NCBI GenBank assembly: GCA_030017715.1
Contig: JASEIU010000001.1
Coordinates: 1,032,276-1,096,275, forward strand
Direction: 5' to 3'
DNA length: 64,000 nucleotides
Origin: Candidatus Saccharicenans sp.
GTDB taxonomy: Bacteria > Acidobacteriota > Aminicenantia > Aminicenantales > Saccharicenantaceae
The position numbers and the translations under genes are program-made. The notes beneath the pieces are model-generated. The model was given only the letters and a program-made list of their open reading frames with translations, made no database searches and was not told the DNA's origin. Below are positions 21,859 to 31,669 of this stretch, in pieces. Positions within the stretch are counted from its first letter, which is position 1. Every line of letters starts with the position of its first letter.

Positions 21859-24213
21859 TCAGTCCTGAACGATAATCACCACCGACTGTTCTCCCTCGGG
21901 CACCCTGACTTCGACCTGCCGTCCGTCAAACTGGCCGGCTTCTTTGCCGTTGATCAGGATCTGCCCTTTTTTCCTGGTTCCCAGGCTGAGCTTGATGGTG
22001 TTCTTATTAAGGCTCTTTACTTCAAACGAAATTTCCCGGGGAGAATAAAGGAAGTGGCGGAAAATCGCCGGGCGGTCTGTTTTGAGAAGCTCCCTTCCCT
22101 CTTCAATTAACCTGACCCGGGACGGCGACAGTTCGACCTCATAATGGCGACCGAGAATGGACACTCTCTTCAGTATGCCCTTCCTTTCGGGCTTGAGCTG
22201 TCCGAACCGGAAACCTTCCCAGGGAGTGACATCCAGGTATTCTTCCAGCCCGATGAGGGCGAACAGCGGACCCCAGCTCTGGTAACGCTGTCCCCCGGCT
22301 TCTCCGGTTCTGGAATCGAAGTTTTCCGGACAGAGCTGATAATTCTTCCAGATTCTCAGAAAAAGGTTTGTGCTTTTTTCGGCAAAATCGGCTGCCACCA
22401 TGTCCAGGCCGTAAGCTTTTAATCCCTGATAGACCAGATAATTAGTCGGTGGCCAGATGGTGCCCCGCCAGTACTGCTGGTCGGCAAAGGCCGGGTCATC
22501 CCGGGAGATGGTCGGGATGACGAAATCTCCCCAGAATTCATCGGGATTTAACAGGTGCCGGAGCATCCTGAGGGCCTGTTTTTCGTCTGGAATGCGGGCC
22601 ACCAGCGGGAAAAAGTTGGAGGCTGCTTTCCTGCTGGAAAATCTTCCGTCCCAGTGACGGTCGAAATAAAATCCTTCTTTTTCGTTCCAGAGATGAAGAT
22701 TGATCAGCTTCTTTATCTTTTCGTACTCGTCCAGAAATCTTTTCCGGTCTTCTTCTTTTCCCAGGAACTCAGCCAGTCTGGCCAGGCAGTAAGAATCAAG
22801 GGCAAAAAGGCTGTTCAGGTCGACGCAATTCATTGCCAGCGTTCCGGTCTTCTCGTTGAAACCGGCTTCATCCCAGTTGGGCAGGTCGTCCTGGCCGGAT
22901 TCCCACATGGCTCTCTGCTTACCGCTGGCCTCTTTTTCCCAGGGCGGAACTTCGCCGGCCACCTGGGCGGCATCGCTTCCCCACTCCAGCAGCCCGTCGC
23001 CGTTGCCGTCCCGCCTGGGGTGGCCGTCGGGCATCGGTTCCGTCCAGAACTGATGCCATTTTTTCAAATAGGGATAAGCGAACTGGATCAGCTCCCGGTC
23101 CCCCGTCCGCAGGAAAAGCTTCAGCACGGCGAAAGAGCCAACCGGCGGCTGGGAACGGTCTGGGGTGCCGTTGAAGCGACCGCGCCAGTTTGGAATATTG
23201 CCGTTCGGATACTGAGTTTGAAGAACGGCTTTAACCACGTCCACCGCCAGTTTCTGGCTTTCGACCGCAATTTCCAGCGAATTAAAAAACGAGTCCCATT
23301 CAAAAATAGTCCAGTGGTCTCGCTGGCCGTCGGGACGCGGGAATATCCAGCCCCGCCCGGCCGGAGTGTAAAAGCGATGATGCCCGTTCTGATAAAGCGC
23401 CATCCAGAAAAGATTATTGGTGATGGCTTCGGCCGCACCTTCATACAGGCCGCTGACCTGCAGCCGCTTCTTATTGTAAGCCAGTCGTTCCTCGGCCAGA
23501 ATATCGTTTATGGCTCCGCCGCTCCGATAACGGTATATTCGGTCATTTATGGTCTCCAGGCTTTCGCCCGCCCCGACAGCAAAATGCAGCTCGGTTTCAC
23601 CTTTAATTTTGAAGGTCAGGTGGAGCTCGTTATCCACCGGTTCAATTTTTTCCGGGGTCAGGCTTAACCAGCAGAGTAACTGCTCGTTCTTCCGGGCAGC
23701 CGACTGGCCGTGGATATAACCTGAAGCCGGCAGATAGGTATAGTTTCCCTTGAAATCCCAGGGAAAATAAAAAACCAGAATCACCCGGTCGAGAATGGCC
23801 GGAAGCCGGTACCGACCGATGACCGTCTGTTCATCACGCCGGCTCCACTCTACCAGCATCACAAAATCATCAAGCGTTGGCTTGAGGAAGATCGGGGTCT
23901 CCCGGCCCTTCTTGAAAGGCAGGCGCAGGTCAAACTTCATCGAGGCGTAAAGACCGTCGGGAGAATGAGGCCCGACCTCGGAAACCAGATAGAAGAAATC
24001 ATTAAATTCAGCCAGTTTGTCCTGGCGGAAAACCCTGGGAGCAAAAGCAAAAGCCGAATTCGGGCTGGCGACGATGGTCATTCCCGGCCAGGCCCTGGGG
24101 TCGAGAGCTCCTATAAAGACGTTTTTCCAGGGATAATAAATCTCCCCGCCGGAAGAAAGAACGGTCAGAAGAATGGCCAGGGGCAGATGCCAGACCAGCT
24201 TGATTCTTTTCAT
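21859..24213 (-). CDS. Exported GH63/GH37-like alpha-glycosidase
   Basis: The 784-residue protein opens with a signal-peptide-like segment (LPLAILLTVLSSGG). The N-terminal 260 residues are a beta-rich domain. The (alpha/alpha)6 barrel follows, with WTIFEWDSFFNS, QYPNGNIPNWRG, WESGQDDLPNWDE and the late QQYWRGTIWPPTNYL block, all typical of GH63 and of the related trehalase/mannosylglycerate hydrolase clan. A C-terminal beta domain covers about 690-784. It likely cleaves an alpha-linked sugar outside the cytoplasm; the substrate (glucan, trehalose or mannosylglycerate) cannot be decided from sequence. Confidence 0.8.
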   Translation of the reverse strand: MKRIKLVWHLPLAILLTVLSSGGEIYYPWKNVFIGALDPRAWPGMTIVASPNSAFAFAPRVFRQDKLAEFNDFFYLVSEVGPHSPDGLYASMKFDLRLPFKKGRETPIFLKPTLDDFVMLVEWSRRDEQTVIGRYRLPAILDRVILVFYFPWDFKGNYTYLPASGYIHGQSAARKNEQLLCWLSLTPEKIEPVDNELHLTFKIKGETELHFAVGAGESLETINDRIYRYRSGGAINDILAEERLAYNKKRLQVSGLYEGAAEAITNNLFWMALYQNGHHRFYTPAGRGWIFPRPDGQRDHWTIFEWDSFFNSLEIAVESQKLAVDVVKAVLQTQYPNGNIPNWRGRFNGTPDRSQPPVGSFAVLKLFLRTGDRELIQFAYPYLKKWHQFWTEPMPDGHPRRDGNGDGLLEWGSDAAQVAGEVPPWEKEASGKQRAMWESGQDDLPNWDEAGFNEKTGTLAMNCVDLNSLFALDSYCLARLAEFLGKEEDRKRFLDEYEKIKKLINLHLWNEKEGFYFDRHWDGRFSSRKAASNFFPLVARIPDEKQALRMLRHLLNPDEFWGDFVIPTISRDDPAFADQQYWRGTIWPPTNYLVYQGLKAYGLDMVAADFAEKSTNLFLRIWKNYQLCPENFDSRTGEAGGQRYQSWGPLFALIGLEEYLDVTPWEGFRFGQLKPERKGILKRVSILGRHYEVELSPSRVRLIEEGRELLKTDRPAIFRHFLYSPREISFEVKSLNKNTIKLSLGTRKKGQILINGKEAGQFDGRQVEVRVPEGEQSVVIIVQD

Positions 24214-24381
24214 AGCTAAAATTTAATTCAATTCGGCGGCAGAATCAACCGCTCTTCTCAGTGAGGCCGGGTCTGATGTCGGCCGGATCTTTCGTCCGGC
24301 TCCCGGCCTGAATGGCCGGCCGGTAATTTTGCTTTAAAATTTTAAGCCACTGGATATAATCAATAGAAGAGAGGAGGGAAG

Positions 24382-25512
24382 ATGGATTTCCTTAGGTACT
24401 TTCAGTCGCAGAAGGGCGAGATGGTCAGGTTGCTGAAAAACCTGGTCCAGCTGGAATCTCCGACCTCCGAAAAAAAAGCCGTTGACAGATGCTGTGACGA
24501 AGTCCTGAAGCAGCTGACCGGTCTGGGAGGCCGGGTCAGGAAATTCCCCCAGAAGGAAATCGGCGACCTTCATCTGGTTGAATTTGGATGGGCGGGAGTG
24601 GGAACCTCGAGCCGTCCGATCTTGATTTTGACCCATATTGACACCGTCTGGCCGACGGGAACCATAGATAAGATGCCGTTCTATCTGGCTGGCGACAGGG
24701 TCTACGGGCCCGGCGCTCTGGACATGAAAGCCGGATTGGTAATGGTGATTTTTGCTCTGGGCGCGATCAACAAACTGGGAGCCACACCCCGACGAAAAAT
24801 CTGGCTGTTCATTAACTCGGCTGAGGAAACCGGAAACGATAACAGCCATCGCCAGATTGCCGACCTGGCCAGGAAAGCCGGCCTGGTCTTCTGCCTGGAG
24901 CCGGGCCTTCCGGGCGGGACGATAAAGGTTCAGAGGAAAGGCCGGGTGGTGGTCAGGATTGATTGCGGCGGCCGTCAGGCTCATGCCAGCACCCCGGATA
25001 AGGGCATAAACGCCATAGAGGAGTTGATGGCTCAGCTGCAGAAGTTGAAGAAAATAAAAATAAAAGATATGAGCCTGAATATCGGCCTGATCGGGGGCGG
25101 CGAAAAGGCTAATGTCGTTCCGGAAAAGGCCTGGGCCATCTGCGACCTCAGGTTCTGGAGTTCCCAGGACCTCAACATCTTAAAAGGTTTCCTGCGCGAG
25201 CTGAAGCCGAAGCAAAAAGGGGCCAGGGTTAAGGCCAGCCTGCAGAGCTTCACTCCGCCGATGGAATTCAGCCCGGCTTCCAGGCTGCTTTTCAATCAGG
25301 CCCGGGAAATCGCCTCCTCGATCGGGATGGACCTGATTCCCGGGCGGAGCGGAGGCGGCTCGGACGCCTCGATCGCCGCCCACCTGGGTCTTCCCTGCCT
25401 GGACGGACTCGGCCCCGAAGGCGAGGGCATGCACGCTCCGCACGAGCATCTCCTGCTGTCGACCATGATTCAGAGAACGGCCTTGCTGACCCGACTTTTG
25501 CTGGAGTTATAG
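24382..25512 (+). CDS. M20 family metallopeptidase (glutamate carboxypeptidase-like)
   Basis: The 376-residue protein has the di-zinc M20 layout: H85 in THIDTVW with catalytic D87, bridging D114 in GALDMKAG, general base/ligand E148-E149 in SAEETGN, E173 in CLEPG, and a C-terminal His in MHAPHEH. A dimerisation lid lies at about 185-295 (GRQAHAST). It most resembles carboxypeptidase G2-like enzymes. No signal peptide is visible. GAGGAGGG precedes the ATG and a TATAAT at 24355-24360 may be its -10 element. It is divergent from the exported glycosidase gene. Confidence 0.88.
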   Translation: MDFLRYFQSQKGEMVRLLKNLVQLESPTSEKKAVDRCCDEVLKQLTGLGGRVRKFPQKEIGDLHLVEFGWAGVGTSSRPILILTHIDTVWPTGTIDKMPFYLAGDRVYGPGALDMKAGLVMVIFALGAINKLGATPRRKIWLFINSAEETGNDNSHRQIADLARKAGLVFCLEPGLPGGTIKVQRKGRVVVRIDCGGRQAHASTPDKGINAIEELMAQLQKLKKIKIKDMSLNIGLIGGGEKANVVPEKAWAICDLRFWSSQDLNILKGFLRELKPKQKGARVKASLQSFTPPMEFSPASRLLFNQAREIASSIGMDLIPGRSGGGSDASIAAHLGLPCLDGLGPEGEGMHAPHEHLLLSTMIQRTALLTRLLLEL

Positions 25513-25566
25513 CAGTTGACTTTAAGCGAAGTTTTAAGATATAAATCATTTTCAAGGAGGAATCAT

Positions 25567-26715
25567 ATGATAAAAAAGTATTATCTTCTCTCTCCCGGAC
25601 CGACACCCGTGCCCGAGACGGTGCTGTCAGCGGCAGCCGAGCCAATCATACATCACCGGACGGCAGAGTTCTCCAAGATTTTTATGGAAGTGACCGAAGG
25701 TTTGAAATACGTCTTCGGAACCAAGGAAGATGTCTACATTCTGGCGGCTTCAGGAACCGGAGCCATGGAGACAGCGGTCATAAATACCCTATCCCCCGGA
25801 GATAAGGTTATCACCATCAACGGCGGCAAATTCGGCGAAAGATGGGGCAACATCTGCCGGGCCTTCGGACTGGACACCAAAGAGATCGTCCTGCCCTGGG
25901 GCGAAGATTTCAGCCCGGAACAGCTGGCCGAAGAAATCAAAAAGAATCCCGGGGTGAAAGCCGTTTTCACCACCCTTTCGGAAACCTCTACCGGGGCCAT
26001 CTTCGACATCAAGGGTTTCGGGGAGGTGGTGGCCTCGACCGAAGCCATCCTGGTGGTCGACGGCATTTCGGGTCTGGGTGCCACACCCTGCCACATGAAC
26101 GACTGGAAAATCGATGTCCTGGTCACCGGCTCTCAGAAATCGTTCATGATTCCCCCGGGTCTGGCTTACCTGGCCTTTAGTCCCAAGGCCTGGAGGATGG
26201 TAGAAACCTCGAAGCTGCCGAAGTTTTATTTTGATATCAAGAAATACCGGAAAAACCTGGAAAAGCAAACCACTCCCTGGACTCCGGCCGTGTCGCTCAT
26301 CATCCAGCAGAAAAAGGCCCTGGATATCATCAAGAACCTGGGACTGGACAACCTGCTCCGGCATCATCAGATTCTGGGCGATGCCACCCGGGCTGCGGTC
26401 AAGGCCATCGGCCTGGAACTGCTGGCCAGAAGACCGGGGAATATTCTGACCGCAGTTAAGACCCCGGCCGGTGTAGACGGCAACAAGCTGGTCAAGACAA
26501 TGCAGAATAAATACATGGCCTACATCTCCAACGCCCAGGATCCTCACAAGGGCGAGTTCTTCCGCATCGCCCACCTTGGTTACATGGGCGGCTTTGACAT
26601 TGTCACCGCTCTTTCGGCTCTGGAAATGACCCTGCTTGATCTCGGTTACGATAAGTTCCAGGCCGGAGCTTCGGTGGCGGCCGCTCAGAATATTTTAAGG
26701 GAGGGATGGCAATGA
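25567..26715 (+). CDS. Class V aminotransferase (serine/phosphoserine or alanine-glyoxylate type)
   Basis: The start MIKKYYLLSPGPTPVP is backed by GGAGG six bases upstream; the longer frame is not supported. The 382-residue PLP enzyme shows the family start SPGPTPVP, HHRTAEF, the GTGAMETA phosphate loop, VVDGISG, and PLP lysine K191 in TGSQKSFMIPPG. The serA gene overlaps its stop as ATGA. Together they suggest phosphoserine aminotransferase in the phosphorylated serine pathway, as known for class V enzymes of this branch in some archaea and bacteria. Serine-glyoxylate or alanine-glyoxylate exchange is the alternative. Confidence 0.85.
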   Translation: MIKKYYLLSPGPTPVPETVLSAAAEPIIHHRTAEFSKIFMEVTEGLKYVFGTKEDVYILAASGTGAMETAVINTLSPGDKVITINGGKFGERWGNICRAFGLDTKEIVLPWGEDFSPEQLAEEIKKNPGVKAVFTTLSETSTGAIFDIKGFGEVVASTEAILVVDGISGLGATPCHMNDWKIDVLVTGSQKSFMIPPGLAYLAFSPKAWRMVETSKLPKFYFDIKKYRKNLEKQTTPWTPAVSLIIQQKKALDIIKNLGLDNLLRHHQILGDATRAAVKAIGLELLARRPGNILTAVKTPAGVDGNKLVKTMQNKYMAYISNAQDPHKGEFFRIAHLGYMGGFDIVTALSALEMTLLDLGYDKFQAGASVAAAQNILREGWQ

Positions 26716-27617
26716 CCAAGATATTGATCGCCGACACTCTGGATAAAGAAGCCGTCTCTGAACTGCAGAAAGTTCCCGGTTTTGAGGTCGCGGTTAAAAC
26801 CGGCCTGTCCGAAGCGGAGCTGGTTCAGGTCATACCAGAATTTGAGGTGGCTGTCGTCCGCAGCGCCACCAGGATCACCAGGCCGGTTATCGAAGCCGGA
26901 AAAAATCTGAAATTGCTGATCAGGGCCGGCATCGGCCTGGATAACATTGATGTGGCCGCGGCCAAAGAAAAAGGAATTGAAGTGGCCAACACCCCGGCGG
27001 CCACTTCTATTTCGGTGGCCGAACACACCCTGGGATTGATGCTGGGCGCGGTCAGGCATCACGGGCCGGCCAATCTGTCGATGAAACAGCACAAGTGGGA
27101 AAAGAAAGCCTTCACCGGCACCGAGCTGTACGGCAAGACTCTGGGAATCATCGGTTTCGGCCGGATCGGAAAAGAAGTGGCTAAAAGGGCCCTGGCTTTC
27201 GGAATGAAAGTTCTGGCCTATGATGTAATTCAGATTTCGACCGACCTGCCGGTCAACCAGGTCAGCCTGGAGGAGCTGGTCAAACAGTCAGATGTCATCA
27301 CCCTGCACCTGCCCAAAACCCCGAAACCGGTCCTGGGTGAGGCTGAATTTGCCATGATGAAGGACGGGGTGGTCGTCGTCAACGTGGCCCGCGGCGGTGT
27401 GGTTGACGAAAAAGCTCTGCTCCAGGCTTTGAACTCGGGCAAGGTTAAAGCCGCGGCCCTGGATGTGTTCGAGAAAGAACCGCCCGAGGATTTTACTCTG
27501 ATTGACCATCCTCGGGTAACGGCTACTCCGCATCTCGGAGCGGCGGCCGAAGAAGGCCAGAAGAGGGCCGGGCTGGAAGTGGTCAGAATCCTGAAAGAAA
27601 AGTTTGCCCGCGCCTGA
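26712..27617 (+). CDS. serA: D-3-phosphoglycerate dehydrogenase, short form
   Basis: The ATG of the ATGA overlap (MTKILIADTLDKEAV) is preferred over the in-frame ATG six bases earlier because GGGAGG is well spaced. The 301-residue product has the 2-hydroxyacid dehydrogenase fold: RSATRITRPVIE, RAGIGLDNID, the NAD-binding GIIGFGRIGKEVAKRA, the catalytic Arg in NVARGGVVDE, Glu in FEKEPP and His in TPHLGAAAEE. It lacks the C-terminal ACT domain, so serine feedback through ACT is absent. It would oxidise 3-phosphoglycerate as the first serine step, with the preceding aminotransferase as the second. Confidence 0.88.
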   Translation: MTKILIADTLDKEAVSELQKVPGFEVAVKTGLSEAELVQVIPEFEVAVVRSATRITRPVIEAGKNLKLLIRAGIGLDNIDVAAAKEKGIEVANTPAATSISVAEHTLGLMLGAVRHHGPANLSMKQHKWEKKAFTGTELYGKTLGIIGFGRIGKEVAKRALAFGMKVLAYDVIQISTDLPVNQVSLEELVKQSDVITLHLPKTPKPVLGEAEFAMMKDGVVVVNVARGGVVDEKALLQALNSGKVKAAALDVFEKEPPEDFTLIDHPRVTATPHLGAAAEEGQKRAGLEVVRILKEKFARA

Positions 27618-27696
27618 CGATGCGGTTAGTCCCGCCAGAGGCGGGCGGCTCTTCCTTAATCAACGGAAAGGTGTAAAATAGCGGTGGACGGCCGAT

Positions 27697-28851
27697 ATGG
27701 TATACCTTGATAATAACGCCACTACCCCGCTTGACCCGCAGGTTGCGGAAAAAATGTCCTGGTTCATCCGGGAACATTTCGGCAACCCTTCCTCGCTTTA
27801 TCCCATCGGACGCAAAGTTAAAGAGCTACTGACCGAAGCCCGAGAACAGGTAGCGGCGGCCATCGGAGCTCATCGCAGCGAGGTCATTTTCACCGGTTCC
27901 GGAACCGAATCCGATAACTTTGCCATCATCGGAGTCCTGGAAGCCCGGCCGGAAAAGAAGCAATTCATCACCTCGGCCATCGAGCATCCGGCGGTCCTGG
28001 AAACCGCCCGTTACCTGGAAAGAAAAGGCTATACGGTTCATTATCTGCCGGTCGACCGCTATGGCCTGGTGGACCTTAACTATCTGGACGCGGTAATTTC
28101 GGAAGATACGGCCCTGGTTTCGGTGATGATGGCCAACAACGAAATCGGCACCATCCAGCCCCTGGAAGAAATAATCAGAATCGCGGGACGTTACGGCGTT
28201 CCGGTCCACACCGATGCCGTTCAGGCTTTCGGCAAGCTTGAAGTCAATGTCAGGAAACTGGGCGTGGACCTGCTGACCGTATCCTCGCACAAGATTTACG
28301 GGCCCAAGGGAGTCGGGGCTCTTTATGTCAGAAAAGGAACTCCCCTTCAGCCGTTTATTCACGGCGGGCACCAGGAATTCGGGCTGAGAGCCGGAACGGA
28401 GAATACCGCCGGAATTATCGGCTTCGGCGAGGCGGCCAGAATCCTTCAGGAAAGATGGAAAAAGGATAAGGACCGGCTGGAAAAGCTGGCCGAGAAATTG
28501 AAATCCGGTCTGGAACAAAAGATCTCCAATATAGTCTTTAACGGTCATCCTGAAAAAAGAGTCAAGACCACCATAAATTTTGCTTACCCCGGTCTGGAAG
28601 CCGAGGCCATTTTGCTGGCCCTGGCCACCAAAGAAATTTATGTTTCGACCGGGTCGGCCTGCAGCGAGGAATCGGAAGAGGCTTCGCATGTGCTCCTGGC
28701 CATCGGCCTGAGGCCGGAAATTGCCAGGTCAGCCATCAGGATGTCGCTGGGACGGTTTAACAGCGACCAGGATGTGGAGATGGTGCTCGAGGTGATGCCG
28801 GGAATCATCGACCAGCTGAGAGCCATCTCCCCTTTTCAACCTGAAGTCTGA
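27697..28851 (+). CDS. Cysteine desulfurase (NifS/IscS type)
   Basis: The 384-residue PLP enzyme starts VYLDNNATTPLDP and contains FTGSGTESDN, the HPAVLET histidine region, MMANNEIGTIQP, DAVQAFGK, PLP lysine K199 in SSHKIYGPKG, and the active-site loop with persulfide cysteine C322 (STGSACSEE). It removes sulfur from cysteine for Fe-S clusters and thio-cofactors. No iscU or nifU lies next to it. In a genome with PFOR and radical-SAM enzymes the demand for Fe-S clusters is high. Confidence 0.92.
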   Translation: MVYLDNNATTPLDPQVAEKMSWFIREHFGNPSSLYPIGRKVKELLTEAREQVAAAIGAHRSEVIFTGSGTESDNFAIIGVLEARPEKKQFITSAIEHPAVLETARYLERKGYTVHYLPVDRYGLVDLNYLDAVISEDTALVSVMMANNEIGTIQPLEEIIRIAGRYGVPVHTDAVQAFGKLEVNVRKLGVDLLTVSSHKIYGPKGVGALYVRKGTPLQPFIHGGHQEFGLRAGTENTAGIIGFGEAARILQERWKKDKDRLEKLAEKLKSGLEQKISNIVFNGHPEKRVKTTINFAYPGLEAEAILLALATKEIYVSTGSACSEESEEASHVLLAIGLRPEIARSAIRMSLGRFNSDQDVEMVLEVMPGIIDQLRAISPFQPEV

Positions 28852-28881
28852 CCGGAATTATTTGTCTGACCGGACCTGAAG

Positions 28882-29685
28882 ATGCTGATTATCATCGGTG
28901 AATTGTTAAATTCCAGCCGTCGATCCGTTGAAGAAGCTTTTTTGAATAAGAACGCCGATTATCTGCTGGAATTGGCCGTGGAGCAGGAAAAAGCCGGCTG
29001 TTCTTATCTTGACCTTAACGCTTCCACTCTTTTTGACGGCGAACCCGGGCTGCTGACCTGGATAATTCCATCGCTTCAAGAAAAAGTTTCAATTCCCCTT
29101 TCGATAGACAGCACCAATCCGGTCGCCCTGGAAGCCGGACTGAAAGTTCACCGGGGACGAGCCCTGTTAAATTCAATTCCCGGCAAGCAGAAAGAAATGG
29201 AGGAAATAATTCCACTGATCCGCGATTACCGGCCGCAGGTTATCGTCTCCTGTCTTGACGACGGAGGATTTCCGGAAACTCCGGAGAGGACGGTGGCTAT
29301 TGCCGAAAGAATCCTTAACAGGCTTTTCAGTCAGACCTCAGTCGTGCAGGACGACATTTTTCTGGACCTGCTGGCCAGGCCGCTGGCGGTCACACCCGGG
29401 GCCGGCCGCCAGTTCCTGGAGACCCTACTCCTGGTCAGGAAAGAATTGCCCGGTTTCAAGACCGTTGCCGGCCTGAGCAATGTTTCTTACGGTTTACCTC
29501 GCCGCCGGGTGGTTAACCTGACCTTTCTCACCAACCTCATCGGTCACGGCTTGAGCGCGGTGATAGCCGACCCGCTGCATCCGGATTTTAAAGCCACGGT
29601 CATCGTCAGCGAATTCCTGAACAATCGGCCCGGGGCGCGGGAACGATTCCTGGCCTGGGCCCGGTCGGAGCAAAAAGAAGACTGA
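28882..29685 (+). CDS. Pterin-binding methyltransferase (MeTr/DHPS-like fold)
   Basis: The 267-residue protein is a single TIM-barrel of the dihydropteroate synthase/methyltetrahydrofolate:corrinoid methyltransferase family. It has IIGELLNSSRR at the N-terminus, SYLDLNAST (pterin-site Asp and Asn), PLSIDSTNP and LSNVSYGLP. These fit AcsE/MtrH/MetH-type methyltransferases better than DHPS. It would pass a methyl group from methyl-tetrahydrofolate to a corrinoid protein, but no corrinoid protein gene is adjacent. It starts 30 bases after the desulfurase gene and may share its transcript. Confidence 0.8.
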   Translation: MLIIIGELLNSSRRSVEEAFLNKNADYLLELAVEQEKAGCSYLDLNASTLFDGEPGLLTWIIPSLQEKVSIPLSIDSTNPVALEAGLKVHRGRALLNSIPGKQKEMEEIIPLIRDYRPQVIVSCLDDGGFPETPERTVAIAERILNRLFSQTSVVQDDIFLDLLARPLAVTPGAGRQFLETLLLVRKELPGFKTVAGLSNVSYGLPRRRVVNLTFLTNLIGHGLSAVIADPLHPDFKATVIVSEFLNNRPGARERFLAWARSEQKED

Positions 29686-29689
29686 AAAA

Positions 29690-30229
29690 CTATTGCCTCC
29701 CCCTGAGCTCCTTCAGGTAGGCCTCTCTCACCCGGAGGAAGAATTCCTGATAAACCGGCTGCTTGAAGTCGGGATAGGTCCAGTCGAGCAGCCTGACTCC
29801 TCTTTTGGTAAAAAGCAGTTCCAGGTGGGCATAGATTCCCTGTCCGATCGGAATGCGATGGGCAAAATCTTTGGCCGTGGCCATCACCAGAGCCGAGGCG
29901 CTGAGGTAACCCGGGTCGAGGTTAACGGGTCTGGGAGGCACTCTGAACAGCTGCCGGAAGTCATTTTCCAATTTATTCGTCCAGATTTTGATGGCCGCCA
30001 GCTCTTCGGGCTGGATCAGGCGGCCGAAACTCAGGAATGACCGGCAAAGAGCCGGGCCCATCTGGGGGCGATAATAATCAGTATAAGTAAAGGGAAAGGA
30101 GGGGCTGGCCAGGTCAACCGGGCCGAATTTTTCTGACAGCCTGGCCTCGGCCTGCTGCCGGATTTCTTCCTCCGGAAAGATTATCCCGCAGACCAGCTTA
30201 ACCGGTTTATAGGCTTTAATCTCTGCCAT
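29690..30229 (-). CDS. DUF4416 family protein
   Basis: The 179-residue protein matches the conserved uncharacterised DUF4416 family: KPVKLVCGIIF at the start, FGPVDLASPSFPFTYTDYY, FLSFGRLIQPEELA, the diagnostic RPVNLDPGYLSASALV, KDFAHRIPIGQGIYA and a C-terminal WTYPDF. It is soluble, with no signal peptide. Family function is unknown. It converges with the methyltransferase gene (four bases apart) and is divergent from asnS. Confidence 0.85.
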   Translation of the reverse strand: MAEIKAYKPVKLVCGIIFPEEEIRQQAEARLSEKFGPVDLASPSFPFTYTDYYRPQMGPALCRSFLSFGRLIQPEELAAIKIWTNKLENDFRQLFRVPPRPVNLDPGYLSASALVMATAKDFAHRIPIGQGIYAHLELLFTKRGVRLLDWTYPDFKQPVYQEFFLRVREAYLKELRGRQ

Positions 30230-30328
30230 CGTCCGCCGGTTGATAACTTAAATCATCGGGGTCTGATTTGCAAGAGCTGTCCGGGAGGCCATTTATGGTC
30301 AGGCGCTTTATTCTGGCTCGAGGCCGGA

Positions 30329-30356
30329 TTGATTTAGTCAGTCATTTTGATATAAT
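30329..30356 (+). promoter_or_regulatory. Promoter of the asnS operon
   Basis: TTGATT (30329-30334) and TATAAT (30351-30356) are spaced by 16 bases. The asnS ATG at 30366 is only ten bases past the -10 box, so the transcript should begin within a few bases of the start codon. No Shine-Dalgarno sequence fits in between. A nearly leaderless mRNA is the simplest reading. Confidence 0.6.
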
Positions 30357-30365
30357 TCTTCCACT

Positions 30366-31658
30366 ATGAAATGGGTCTACATAGAGGATGTCAGCCAGCA
30401 CAACGGACAGGAAGTCGAAATCCGCGGCTGGGTATACAATAAAAGATCCAGCGGTAAGGTGCGCTTTCTTCTAGTCCGCGATGGCACCGGAATCATTCAG
30501 GGAACCGTCTTCCATCAGGATAAAGATTTTCCCCTGTTCAAAATCTTTGACGAATTGACCCAGGAATCATCGGTCATCGTCAGGGGCAAAGTCAGAGAGG
30601 ACCATCGGGCCCCGGGGGGCTATGAACTGGAAATATCAGACATCGAAGTTATCCAGATTGCCAGGGATTACCCCATCACTCCCAAAGAACATTCCGTTCC
30701 CTTCCTGATGGAACACCGGCACCTCTGGCTGCGCTCTCAGAAACAGCATGCCGTCCTTCAGGTCAGGGCCGAGACGGTCAGGGCCATTCGCGATTTTTTT
30801 GACGGCCGCGGATTCAGGTTGATGGATACCCCGATCCTCACTCCCAGCGCCTGCGAGGGAACGACTACTCTGTTTGAAACCCAGTACTTTGACCAGAAAG
30901 CCTATCTCAGCCAGAGCGGCCAGCTTTACAATGAAGCTACGGCTGCGGCCTTCGGCAAGGTCTATTGTTTTGGACCGACCTTCCGGGCAGAGAAATCCAA
31001 AACCCGACGGCATCTGATCGAATTCTGGATGGTGGAGCCGGAGGTAGCCTTTGCCACCCTGGAGGATATAATTGAGCTGGGCCAGGACCTGATCATGTTC
31101 ATCCTGGAGAGGGTTCTGGAAAGAAGAAAAAAGGACCTGGAAATCCTGGAGAGGGATACCGCTCCCCTGGAAAAAATAACCAAACCGTTCCCCCGCCTAA
31201 CCTATGACCAGGCCGTAAAACAGCTGGTGGAGCACGGTTCCAGAATGGCCTACGGCGATGATTTTGGAGCGCCGGAAGAAACTATTCTTTCCCGGATTTA
31301 TGACCGGCCGGTCTGCGTCACCCATTTCCCGGCTAAAATCAAGGCCTTTTACATGCAGCCCGACCCGGAAAGACCCGACCTGGCCCTGGGCGTTGATTTT
31401 ATGGCTTCCGAAGGCTACGGAGAGATTATCGGCGGCGGACAGAGGATTCACGACCTGGAGCTTCTGGAGAAAAGAATTAAAGAGTTCAACCTGCCCCTGG
31501 AAGCCTACGAGTGGTATGTCGACCTGCGTCGCTATGGAACATTCCCCCATTCCGGCTTCGGGCTTGGACTGGAAAGGACGGTAGCCTGGCTTTGCAAGTT
31601 GCCGCATATCAGGGAAACCATTCCTTTCCCCAGACTGCTCTACAGGATTTATCCCTGA
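30366..31658 (+). CDS. asnS: Asparaginyl-tRNA synthetase
   Basis: The 430-residue class II synthetase has an N-terminal OB-fold ([20 protein letters not shown]) for the anticodon. The catalytic domain follows with motif 2 ([21 protein letters not shown] region) and motif 3 ([13 protein letters not shown]). [18 protein letters not shown] and the [12 protein letters not shown] block are typical of AsnRS/AspRS. It charges tRNA-Asn directly. It opens a long co-directional operon; rimO begins 11 bases after its stop. The start is the first ATG and lacks a ribosome-binding site. Confidence 0.93.
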   Translation: MKWVYIEDVSQHNGQEVEIRGWVYNKRSSGKVRFLLVRDGTGIIQGTVFHQDKDFPLFKIFDELTQESSVIVRGKVREDHRAPGGYELEISDIEVIQIARDYPITPKEHSVPFLMEHRHLWLRSQKQHAVLQVRAETVRAIRDFFDGRGFRLMDTPILTPSACEGTTTLFETQYFDQKAYLSQSGQLYNEATAAAFGKVYCFGPTFRAEKSKTRRHLIEFWMVEPEVAFATLEDIIELGQDLIMFILERVLERRKKDLEILERDTAPLEKITKPFPRLTYDQAVKQLVEHGSRMAYGDDFGAPEETILSRIYDRPVCVTHFPAKIKAFYMQPDPERPDLALGVDFMASEGYGEIIGGGQRIHDLELLEKRIKEFNLPLEAYEWYVDLRRYGTFPHSGFGLGLERTVAWLCKLPHIRETIPFPRLLYRIYP

Positions 31659-31669
31659 AATTCGGATTA

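Noticed and set aside
22555..23667. 370-codon plus-strand open frame
   Set aside because: It lies antisense to the exported GH63/GH37-like gene, which has a signal peptide and clear family motifs; the plus-strand product shows none.
31511..31669. N-terminal extension of RimO
   Set aside because: It lies inside asnS in another frame; the conserved RimO start is MPKISLVTLGC at 31670.
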